Source: Ignavibacteria bacterium UBA6906 (GTDB taxonomy: Bacteria > Bacteroidota > Ignavibacteria > UBA10030 > UBA6906). Taken from it: DNA of 5,125 bases. Shown in pieces: positions 1 through 5,125 of this stretch (within the stretch, counting starts at the first letter, position 1; each line of letters starts with the position of its first letter). Below the pieces are notes generated by a model, which was not told the origin of the DNA, made no database searches, and worked only from the letters and a program-made list of their open reading frames with translations. Made by a program: the position numbers and the translations under genes. Location of the stretch: positions 1 to 5,125 of the forward strand of contig DKBG01000132.1 of NCBI GenBank assembly GCA_002451155.1. The letters run 5' to 3'.

Positions 1-454
1 CGCTCATCGTGACGAGGGGCAAGTTCAGCGCACCGGTGGCCGACGGCAGGTAGAAGTGCCAGCCTGGAAAGGATGCACTGTGAACGTGAGGGTTTGACGT
101 TCCACAAAGGAGGACCCGTCAGGAGTCCGTTGGAAACGATTCCCCGGCGGCGATTGAACTCCAACGCACGGTGCAGCTACTCCATTGCAGGATGATGGCG
201 ACAGAATGGGAGGTCGGGAACCAGTAGGACGAGCTGCTTCTGCCATGCAAGCCGCCGAGTCAACCGAGGCCTTTGTCCTCAGTGGAATCGGCGATCTTCT
301 TTTCACCCCTGTTCAATCGAACAAGAAGGCAAAGCCGACCCCGATAAGATTGAGGTGGGTCTTCCTATTCTGCCCTGAGCCCGCCGCCTCCGCCTTCGGC
401 AGATCCGGCGACACCGAAATCTGCAAATAGTGGTGAGCGGCGATATGAGAATAT
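1..454. other. Left-hand stretch with no supportable gene
   Basis: Only short open frames overlap here, and none has a recognisable motif or consistent codon bias. In the first 120 bases two edge fragments look slightly protein-like: a forward frame ending at TAG 51-53, and a reverse-strand frame open from 118 to the left edge. They overlap and contradict each other, and both are too short to call. From about 120 to 454 I see nothing except a weak inverted repeat around 337-361. Confidence 0.6.
337..361. terminator. Weak terminator-like inverted repeat
   Basis: GACCC (337-341) can pair with GGGTC (357-361). An alternative register pairs CCGACC (335-340) with GGTGGG (354-359), with one mismatch. 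The flank is A-rich on the left (ACAAGAAGGCAAAG) and T-rich on the right (TCTTCCTATTCT). This symmetry resembles a decayed bidirectional terminator. The stem is short and the T tract is interrupted, so function is doubtful. Confidence 0.25.
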
Positions 455-482
455 AGAGGCCGCTCCTTGAGAAGCGGCCTCT
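455..482. repeat. Perfect 10-bp inverted repeat (stem-loop)
   Basis: AGAGGCCGCT at 455-464 is the exact reverse complement of AGCGGCCTCT at 473-482, with an 8-base loop (CCTTGAGA). It is the strongest simple hairpin in the window. No T run follows on either strand, so it is not a classical intrinsic terminator. It is the first of four consecutive stem-loops up to 584. Confidence 0.85.
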
Positions 483-483
483 G

Positions 484-496
484 CCCCTCGACGGGG
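484..496. repeat. Small GC stem-loop
   Basis: CCCC (484-487) faces GGGG (493-496) across the five-base loop TCGAC. It is minor alone and is listed because it is directly next to the 455-482 hairpin. Confidence 0.4.
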
Positions 497-508
497 TTAC
501 GAACAATC

Positions 509-532
509 GGACCCCCGGAAAACCGGTGGTTC
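509..532. repeat. GC-rich stem-loop with AAAA loop
   Basis: The bases from 509-518 pair with 523-532: nine of ten positions pair, counting one G-T wobble (510/531). The single mismatch is C514/T527. The loop is AAAA at 519-522. There is no following T tract. It is the third of the four hairpins between 455 and 584. Confidence 0.6.
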
Positions 533-558
533 CTGAGGGAAATGCCCCCTTTCAGAGA

Positions 559-584
559 GCCTCCGGGGATTTGAGATTGGAGGC
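559..584. repeat. Six-bp inverted repeat, 14-base loop
   Basis: GCCTCC at 559-564 is the exact reverse complement of GGAGGC at 579-584. It is the fourth consecutive potential stem-loop; a six-base match with this loop could be chance. Confidence 0.35.
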
Positions 585-608
585 ATCGTTCTTTCCTCCG
601 AAAAGCCT

Positions 609-626
609 TGCGGATATATCTCCGCA
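609..626. repeat. Short inverted repeat, operator-like
   Basis: TGCGGA (609-614) and TCCGCA (621-626) are perfect reverse complements separated by TATATC. The size and symmetry would suit a dimeric repressor site or a small hairpin. The surroundings to about 651 are the most AT-rich part of the upstream DNA. No regulator can be named and it may be chance. Confidence 0.25.
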
Positions 627-657
627 TCTATACATTTCCCCCATATACAATGTTGCC

Positions 658-678
658 CGATGGCTTCCCGGGCCATCG
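658..678. repeat. Seven-bp stem-loop
   Basis: CGATGGC (658-664) pairs perfectly with GCCATCG (672-678) across a seven-base loop containing TTCCCGG. The arm portion GGCTTCCC (662-669) can instead pair with GGGAAGCC (792-799), enclosing the REP-like palindrome at 726-771. Confidence 0.5.
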
Positions 679-725
679 AGCCGCTGGTCTGGCCCCCCCC
701 CAGTGTAGTTCCTCTGCTGTCGGGC

Positions 726-771
726 TTGCCCTGAGCGAGTGGCGCCGGAGGCGCCACGAGTCGAAGGGCCC
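726..771. repeat. REP-like palindromic intergenic repeat
   Basis: The core is a perfect 8-bp hairpin: GTGGCGCC (739-746) and GGCGCCAC (750-757), with loop GGA. Outer arms GCCCT (728-732) and AGGGC (765-769) also pair, leaving an internal loop of TGAGCGA against GAGTCGA. The outer sequences (GCCCTGAGC and GTCGAAGGGC) look like a dispersed palindromic family found between genes in many GC-rich environmental genomes. This comes from pattern memory, not from a search. Such elements often sit in intergenic DNA and can affect transcript ends or act as targets for REP-associated transposases. A single copy is present here. Confidence 0.65.
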
Positions 772-791
772 TCTTCAACGACTCCTTGGCT

Positions 792-811
792 GGGAAGCCA
801 CGTAGCTTCCC
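792..811. repeat. Seven-bp stem-loop downstream of the REP-like element
   Basis: GGGAAGC (792-798) pairs perfectly with GCTTCCC (805-811) across CACGTA. GGGAAGCC (792-799) is also complementary to GGCTTCCC at 662-669, so two alternative folds are possible. The following bases are not T-rich. Confidence 0.5.
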
Positions 812-944
812 GATAATCCTCTGACAGAGAAAACCAAAAACTCGATTCTGGACTGATATCGCGGCGGGTCTCACGGCTGAGTAATGTTGGCTTCGTAGTA
901 CGGAGCAGCGTGAGGAACGCGTATAGCCTGGGGTCGGCTCACAC
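812..944. other. Leader immediately upstream of the sensor gene; no clear promoter
   Basis: I looked for sigma-70 type -35/-10 pairs and for the Bacteroidota -33/-7 pattern (TTTG and TAnnTTTG) and found no convincing match. GAGGAA at 912-917 is too far (28 bases) from the ATG at 945 to serve as its ribosome site. The TAG at 924-926 closes the reading frame upstream. The transcription start may lie further left, for example in the AT-richer patch near 610-651. Confidence 0.4.
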
Positions 945-3900
945 ATGTTCACACTGGCGGCGAAAACCTACCGAACGGCCACGTGCTTCTTTGCCCCTGC
1001 CGTGTTCCTTTTCGTCCAGCACACGGCTGAGCCACAGGTTCAGGATGTTGTCTTTGAACATCTCACCGTAGAGCAGGGCCTCTCCGATAATGGTGTTTGG
1101 TCGATTCTCCAGGACCGGAGAGGATTCATGTGGTTTGCGACCGCAAACGGGCTTAACAAATACGATGGCTACGACTTCACCGTGTACAAATGGAACCCCC
1201 TCGATACCAACTCCTACCCAGCGGCCAATGTCGGGTGGCTCTACGAAGATAAGTCGGGCGCGTTGTGGTTTGGGGGCCCTGGTGGCGGGGTCAGCAGACT
1301 TGACTGGGTGACGGGAAAGTTCTCGGAGAGGAATGCATGTGGCCCCATGGCGGGGCTTTGTGAGGACCAGGCCGGTACCCTATGGTTCGCCACGGGTGGC
1401 AAAGGTCTCAAAAAGTACGACCGAACGAGTGGGGTGCTCACGCAATACAGACTGAGCAGTGATACGTTGTTCTGTATTTGTGTAGATTCCAATGAAGCGG
1501 GGCAGGTTCTCTGGGTAGGAGGTGCAGGCGGACTTGATAGGTTTAACCCGGCAAATGGAACCTTCACCCATGTTGACCAGCGTTCCGTGTACCGCGTGAC
1601 GGCAGTCTACAAGGATAGGGCCGGCACCCTCTGGATTGGCACGAACGAGGCAGTCTATACGCTTGACGAAGCGACAGGGACCTGGTCGCGCCATCCGGTT
1701 TCGAGGTTGGGACCTACGTCACCATGGCAGGACTTTGTCCACTCATTCTATGAAGATCGCATAGGCAATCTCTGGATTGGTGCCGGAACTGAATTGTTCT
1801 GTTTCGAGCGAGCGACGGGCAAGTTCCTGCAGGTTCGAACCAAACCTCATCTCGTCCCTGAACCCATCGCCGCAAGAAATCCAGTCTTTGAGGACAGGAA
1901 GGGCTCGCTGTGGTTGAGGAATTTGGGCCAGGGGTTTTGCAGATTGGATTCTGCCCGCAACACGATTGCATCGTATTTGCACGATCGCAACGACCCGTGG
2001 AGTCTGAGTGACAATGTTGTCAATCAAATATATGAAGGCAGATCGGGATCACTATGGATCGCTACCGTGTGGGGGGGCGTCAATAAGATCGATTTGGCAC
2101 GGAAGGCGTTCAGGCACTATGCACACCATCCCGCGTATGCGTGGAGTCTGGCTCACAATACGGTTCATGGGATCTGTGAAGACAGGTGGGGCCGGCTCTG
2201 GCTTGCGACGCGGGGCGGCCTGGAGAGGTTCGACAGGAAAACCGGGAAGTTCACGCATTTCCAGCACAACCCTGGCGATCCTCACAGCCTGAGCAGCAAT
2301 AACCTCCGGGCCGTGCTCGAGGATCGCGACGGGACGATCTGGGTCGGCACCGAGGTGTGCGGGCTCGATAGGCTGGATCCCGTGCGAGGTGGCGAGGAAG
2401 GGACGACCAATGGAAGGTTTCAACACTATACTCATTCTCCCGCTGATTCTTTAAGCATAGGCAGCAACAGGATTCTCACGCTTGCACTGGATAGGTCAGG
2501 CAAGATCTGGATTGGGACGGCGGACGCAGGGCTTGACCAGTTCAGCAAGGACACCGGGTTCTTCATTCATTACCGTTCTAATCCTGGTGACTCCCGCTCG
2601 TTGAGAAACAACTGGGTGAACGCTATCCATGAAGACACCAAGGGCGGATTGTGGGTTGGCACAGGGGGGGCGGATTCTGTCAGGCTCCAGAAGCTTGATA
2701 GAACAACAGGAAAGTTCATCAATTTCAAAAGTGATCCGGTGAATCCGAAAAGTATGGACCCTGGCTCTGTCCATTCAATTCATGAAGATTGTCGTGGCAC
2801 GCTTTGGATTGGTACTACCTCTGGGCTCAATAGGCTTGAACCGTCGACGGAGACGTTTACACGTATCGAGGCATCACGGAAGAATGTCGGTGATTTCTTT
2901 TCGGGGATACTGGAGGATCGGTCTGGCTGCCTCTGGCTGAAGACGAACAAGGGCCTTTCGAAGTTTGATCCTCGCACGGGCAAATTCAGGACCTACGACA
3001 GGAGTGACGGGGTCCCTATCAGTTCGACCTGGGGGAAGGCGAGCTGTCTGAGCAGGAATGGAGAAATGTACTTTGGAGGGACCAACGGGTTTGTCCGCTT
3101 TCACCCTGACAGCATAAAGGACAATCCGTACATTCCTCCTGTTGTGATCACTGCGTTCAAGATTTTCGACAATCCCGTTTCCTTTGATACTGTGATTTCA
3201 GAGAAGAAAGTCCTGCAGCTTTCCGCCCGGGACAACGTGATTTCATTTGAGTTTGTCGCGTTGAACTACTCGAGTCCTGAGAAGAATCAGTACGCCTACA
3301 AGCTCGAAGGATTTGACCAGGAGTGGACATACTGCGGGACGCGGCGGTATGCAAGTTATACGAACCTCGACGCGGGTACATATGTATTCAGGGTCAGAGG
3401 ATCAAACAACGATGGCGTCTGGAACGATGAGGGGACATCTATTGCCGTATTCATTGCGCCTCCGTGGTGGAAAACAGCATGGGCGTTTGGCATCTATGCG
3501 ATACTTCTCCTGAGTGTGGTGTACTTCACCTGGAAACTTCAGGTGAAAAGAATCAGGCTCCGCCATGAGGTTGAGATGACCAGGTTTGAGGCGGAAAAGC
3601 TCCGTGAAGTGGACTCGATGAAGACGCGCTTCTTTGCTAATATCTCGCACGAGTTTCGCACACCACTGACGCTGATCCTCGGTCCGGTGGAGAAACTCCT
3701 GTCGCGCAATCAACCCACAGCCGACCGGGAGGACCTGAGCATCGTCCGTCGTAGTGCCCTGCAACTGCTGGAGCTGATCACTCAGGTCATGGACATCTCG
3801 AAACTGGAGGCCGGGAAAATGAAGGTGCAGGTAGAGATGTTGGATCTGGTTCCGTTTCTCAGGGCGATTGTCCTGTCATTTGCCCCTCTTGCGGAACGGA

Positions 3901-5125
3901 AGCAGATAAGGATGGATTTCCTGCCAGCCGAGGAGAGCATCACGGGGTATGTTGATCGTGACAAGGTTCAGAAGATTGTGACAAACCTTCTCTCAAATGC
4001 ATTCAAGTTTACGCCGGAAGGGGGCGAGGTTTGTGTGGGGGTGTCTGCATCGGGAGTGGGCGATCACTCATCCGAGGGGGCAAGAGGATTTATCGAGATT
4101 TCTGTCTCCGATAGCGGCGCGGGTGTCTCGAATGAGGAAATGGAGAAGATCTTTGATCGGTTCTATCAGGCGAATACCGCGAATGTGAGGGAGCACGCGG
4201 GAACAGGGATCGGGCTGGCTCTGACAAAGGAGCTGGTAGAGATCCATCAAGGACGAATCAGCGTGAAAAGTGAACCGGGAAAGGGGAGCACGTTTCGGGT
4301 GCGTCTCCCCCTGGGGAGGGAACGCTGGACTGAGGAGCAGATTATTGAGAGAGCTGAGGGTGCAGAAAGATCGCAGGTCGCGGTTCTTGCGTCCCCCCCG
4401 GAGATTGCGGTCGGAGAAGATCTGCGGGAGCGGGACCATGATGTCCCGGAACTGGCAGAGGTTGAGAGTCATCTTATCCTCATTGTGGAAGATAATGAAG
4501 ATGTCCTGAGGTACCTACGGAGTTCCCTCGGGCAGCAGTACAGGATTAAAGAGGCGACTGACGGCGTTGCGGGTTTTGAGGCCGCGCTTGCTCATGTTCC
4601 TGATCTTGTGGTGAGTGACATCATGATGCCCAGGATGGATGGAGTGGAACTCTGCAGGAATCTCAAGAATGATGAACGTACGAGTCACATACCGGTGATT
4701 CTCCTGACAGCACGGGCGTCGGGTGAGGGCAAACTGGAGGGATTGGCGTCGGGGGCAGATGACTATATCATTAAACCGTTTGAGGTAAGTGAACTGCAAG
4801 CGCGCATACAGAACCTCATTGAACTCAGAAAGACACTCCGGGAGAAGTACCGGCGGCAGTGCGGTCTGGAAACGGGGGATGTCACGATCGAATCCATGGA
4901 CGAAAAATTTCTCAGAAAGGCGCTTGAGGTGGTGGAGAAGCATCTATCGGAAACAGATTTTGAGACGACAGTGCTGGCACGGGAAATGTGCATGAGCAGG
5001 ATGCAGCTGAACAGGAAACTCCAGGCGCTGACCGGGAGATCGACGCATCAGTTTGTCCGGGACGTCCGTATGCATCGTGCAGCCAGGCTGCTTGCGTCAC
5101 AATGGGGGAATGTAACGGAGGTGGC
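945..5125 (+). CDS. Hybrid two-component system sensor histidine kinase/response regulator (HTCS type), 3' end cut by window
   Basis: A single uninterrupted frame of 1,393 codons plus two bases encodes a one-protein signalling system. It would sense a ligand in the periplasm, autophosphorylate on histidine, pass the phosphate to its own receiver and switch transcription through an AraC domain. Domain order by residue: N-terminal hydrophobic segment about 11-24 (signal peptide or anchor), propeller repeats about 33-723, Y_Y_Y Ig-like domain about 728-839, membrane helix about 846-863, short coiled linker, HisKA with His902, HATPase about 1000-1123, receiver about 1177-1292, AraC HTH from about 1318. 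The family usually has about 1,300-1,450 residues, so only some 35-50 are probably missing. The ATG at 945 is the first possible start after an in-frame TAG at 924-926. No good Shine-Dalgarno precedes it, only a GGGG about 11 bases upstream, which is common in Bacteroidota. The ligand and regulon are unknown. The class assignment is very secure. Confidence 0.96.
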   Translation, partial: MFTLAAKTYRTATCFFAPAVFLFVQHTAEPQVQDVVFEHLTVEQGLSDNGVWSILQDRRGFMWFATANGLNKYDGYDFTVYKWNPLDTNSYPAANVGWLYEDKSGALWFGGPGGGVSRLDWVTGKFSERNACGPMAGLCEDQAGTLWFATGGKGLKKYDRTSGVLTQYRLSSDTLFCICVDSNEAGQVLWVGGAGGLDRFNPANGTFTHVDQRSVYRVTAVYKDRAGTLWIGTNEAVYTLDEATGTWSRHPVSRLGPTSPWQDFVHSFYEDRIGNLWIGAGTELFCFERATGKFLQVRTKPHLVPEPIAARNPVFEDRKGSLWLRNLGQGFCRLDSARNTIASYLHDRNDPWSLSDNVVNQIYEGRSGSLWIATVWGGVNKIDLARKAFRHYAHHPAYAWSLAHNTVHGICEDRWGRLWLATRGGLERFDRKTGKFTHFQHNPGDPHSLSSNNLRAVLEDRDGTIWVGTEVCGLDRLDPVRGGEEGTTNGRFQHYTHSPADSLSIGSNRILTLALDRSGKIWIGTADAGLDQFSKDTGFFIHYRSNPGDSRSLRNNWVNAIHEDTKGGLWVGTGGADSVRLQKLDRTTGKFINFKSDPVNPKSMDPGSVHSIHEDCRGTLWIGTTSGLNRLEPSTETFTRIEASRKNVGDFFSGILEDRSGCLWLKTNKGLSKFDPRTGKFRTYDRSDGVPISSTWGKASCLSRNGEMYFGGTNGFVRFHPDSIKDNPYIPPVVITAFKIFDNPVSFDTVISEKKVLQLSARDNVISFEFVALNYSSPEKNQYAYKLEGFDQEWTYCGTRRYASYTNLDAGTYVFRVRGSNNDGVWNDEGTSIAVFIAPPWWKTAWAFGIYAILLLSVVYFTWKLQVKRIRLRHEVEMTRFEAEKLREVDSMKTRFFANISHEFRTPLTLILGPVEKLLSRNQPTADREDLSIVRRSALQLLELITQVMDISKLEAGKMKVQVEMLDLVPFLRAIVLSFAPLAERKQIRMDFLPAEESITGYVDRDKVQKIVTNLLSNAFKFTPEGGEVCVGVSASGVGDHSSEGARGFIEISVSDSGAGVSNEEMEKIFDRFYQANTANVREHAGTGIGLALTKELVEIHQGRISVKSEPGKGSTFRVRLPLGRERWTEEQIIERAEGAERSQVAVLASPPEIAVGEDLRERDHDVPELAEVESHLILIVEDNEDVLRYLRSSLGQQYRIKEATDGVAGFEAALAHVPDLVVSDIMMPRMDGVELCRNLKNDERTSHIPVILLTARASGEGKLEGLASGADDYIIKPFEVSELQARIQNLIELRKTLREKYRRQCGLETGDVTIESMDEKFLRKALEVVEKHLSETDFETTVLAREMCMSRMQLNRKLQALTGRSTHQFVRDVRMHRAARLLASQWGNVTEV
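1041..3113 (+). other. Sensor region: 14 Reg_prop blades, two predicted seven-bladed beta-propellers
   Basis: Part of the protein encoded from 945. The two-component-regulator propeller repeat (hydrophobic-Trp-[I/V/F/L]-[G/A]-[T/G], then a Gly-Leu-x-[R/K]-[F/L/Y]-[D/N] strand and often T-G-x-F) occurs with its Trp at residues 63, 108, 147, 190, 230, 277, 323, 371, 419, 466, 522, 570, 621 and 664. A degenerate fifteenth copy (MYFGG) lies at 708-712 and probably closes the last blade. Fourteen blades match the two seven-bladed propellers known from HTCS periplasmic domains. Blades 8-13 carry a recurring loop related to N-P-x-D-x-x-S-L-S-x-N at about residues 346, 394, 441, 497, 546 and 597. This loop is largely absent from blades 2-7, which supports a boundary near residue 345. 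Blades 5 and 7 are the most divergent. Confidence 0.92.
3126..3461 (+). other. Y_Y_Y Ig-like domain at the end of the periplasmic sensor
   Basis: Residues about 728-839. The characteristic run is visible: an N-Y-S-S-P-E stretch at 774-779, Y-A-Y-K-L-E-G-F-D at 783-791 with W794, then a Y-T-N-L-x-A-G-T-Y-x-F-x-V-x-x-x-N segment and the closing P-P-W-W at 839-842. In this family the Ig-like domain sits between the propellers and the membrane helix. It is thought to transmit ligand-induced movement and to help form the dimer. Position and motif agree fully with that. Confidence 0.93.
3480..3533 (+). other. Transmembrane helix separating sensor and kinase
   Basis: Residues about 846-863 form an uncharged hydrophobic run (WAFGIYAILLLSVVYFTW). 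It is bracketed by K843 outside and by a basic stretch inside (K864, K868, R869, R871, R873). The positive charges on the C-terminal side place the kinase in the cytoplasm. The following residues to about 890 are charged and probably form the usual signalling coiled coil leading into HisKA. Confidence 0.92.
3618..4313 (+). other. Histidine kinase core: HisKA plus HATPase_c
   Basis: Residues about 892-1123. The H box reads FFANISHEFRTPLT with phospho-acceptor His902 (codon 3648-3650). The H-E-x-x-T signature, with Thr906, is the one tied to phosphatase activity in HisKA kinases. The ATPase shows the N box (Asn1014 and Asn1018 in TNLLSNAFKF), the G1 box DSGAG at 1056-1060, the F box IFDRF at 1069-1073, and the G2 box GTGIGL at 1086-1091. 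All catalytic residues I can check are present, so the kinase is probably active. After P-L at 1122-1123 an acidic linker of about 50 residues, rich in Glu and Asp, leads to the receiver. Confidence 0.96.
4473..4820 (+). other. Response-regulator receiver domain
   Basis: Residues about 1177-1292. The acidic pocket E1182-D1183 follows strand 1 (LILIVEDN). The phospho-acceptor is Asp1225 in VVSDIMMPRMDG. The switch Thr1255 lies in VILLTA and the conserved Lys1277 in YIIKPF. All are canonical, so intramolecular phosphotransfer from His902 is expected. Confidence 0.96.
4896..5125 (+). other. AraC-family DNA-binding domain, truncated at window edge
   Basis: Residues about 1318 to 1393 and beyond. 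The usual HTCS lead-in (D-E-K-F-L-R-K-A-L at 1319-1327) is followed by the first helix-turn-helix around 1341-1364 (LAREMCMSRMQLNRKLQALTG). The connecting helix starts around H1368-L1383 with the R-x-x-R-A-A-x-L-L pattern. The window stops at N-V-T-E-V, just where the second helix-turn-helix begins (family pattern V-x-E-V-A-x-x-x-G-F). About 35-50 residues are expected beyond the edge. Confidence 0.93.

Noticed and set aside
25..306. A 93-codon reverse-strand open frame
   Set aside because: It is rich in Pro, Ser, Arg and Thr with no motif, its third-position composition is mixed, and no neighbour context supports it.
185..430. An 81-codon forward open frame
   Set aside because: There is no recognisable domain, no ribosome site and no coding-type third-position bias, and its middle is the terminator-like inverted repeat.
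509..532. Group II intron domain V or an intrinsic terminator
   Set aside because: The stem lacks the AGC triad and bulge arrangement of domain V, and no T tract follows on either strand.
608..636. Sigma-70-like promoter, TTGCGG (608-613) with 17-base spacing to TACATT (631-636)
   Set aside because: Only three of six and four of six consensus positions match, and it lies over 300 bases before the gene. It is too weak to annotate.
497..952. A 151-codon reverse-strand open frame
   Set aside because: It spans the REP-like palindrome, the C9 run and several hairpins, reads as low-complexity Arg/Pro/Ser-rich sequence with no motif, and overlaps the start of the sensor gene. It is best explained as a chance frame in GC-rich repeats.
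2041..3000. Possible DNA-level tandem repeats or CRISPR-like periodicity in the sensor region
   Set aside because: The period of about 130-150 bases reflects protein blade repeats of 43-56 residues. The nucleotide copies are divergent, with no identical repeats or unique spacers.
4068..4472. A 134-codon reverse-strand open frame within the kinase region
   Set aside because: It is antisense to conserved HATPase boxes, which fully explain the sequence.

Overview
The window holds one large gene and about 940 bases of upstream DNA that I read as non-coding. The gene runs rightward from 945 through the right edge and is cut there: 1,393 codons are present with no stop. It encodes a hybrid two-component system (HTCS-type) sensor-regulator. 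This is a single polypeptide with a periplasmic beta-propeller sensor, a Y_Y_Y Ig-like domain, one membrane helix, a histidine kinase core, a receiver domain and an AraC-type DNA-binding domain. I checked the frame through the whole length and saw no frameshift or internal stop.

Organism: HTCS proteins of this layout are best known from Bacteroidota, where many control polysaccharide-utilisation loci. They also occur in related FCB-group and other environmental phyla. The moderately high GC (roughly mid-50s percent by eye), the frequent AGG/CGG arginine codons and the GC-rich palindromic intergenic repeats do not suggest a low-GC gut Bacteroides. An environmental Bacteroidota/Ignavibacteria-like lineage is a reasonable guess, not a demonstrated assignment.

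Layout: 1-120 may carry the edge of a neighbouring gene, but the signal is too short to call. 120-450 has no convincing gene and holds a weak terminator-like inverted repeat near 337-361. 455-584 contains four consecutive stem-loops. 609-678 has two more small inverted repeats and is followed by a run of nine C. 726-771 is a REP-like palindrome of the GCCCTGAG...CGAAGGGC kind, flanked by further pairing arms up to 811. 812-944 holds the approach to the gene, with no clear promoter or Shine-Dalgarno sequence.

How it would work: the 14 propeller blades (two sevens) and the Ig-like domain lie outside the inner membrane and would sense a ligand, probably a glycan fragment by analogy with characterised relatives. 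The signal would pass through the membrane helix to His902, then to Asp1225 of the receiver, and activate the AraC domain. No target operon, transporter or enzyme gene is in the window, so the ligand and regulon cannot be inferred. I found no evidence of a new class of system; the least explained part is the structured upstream DNA.
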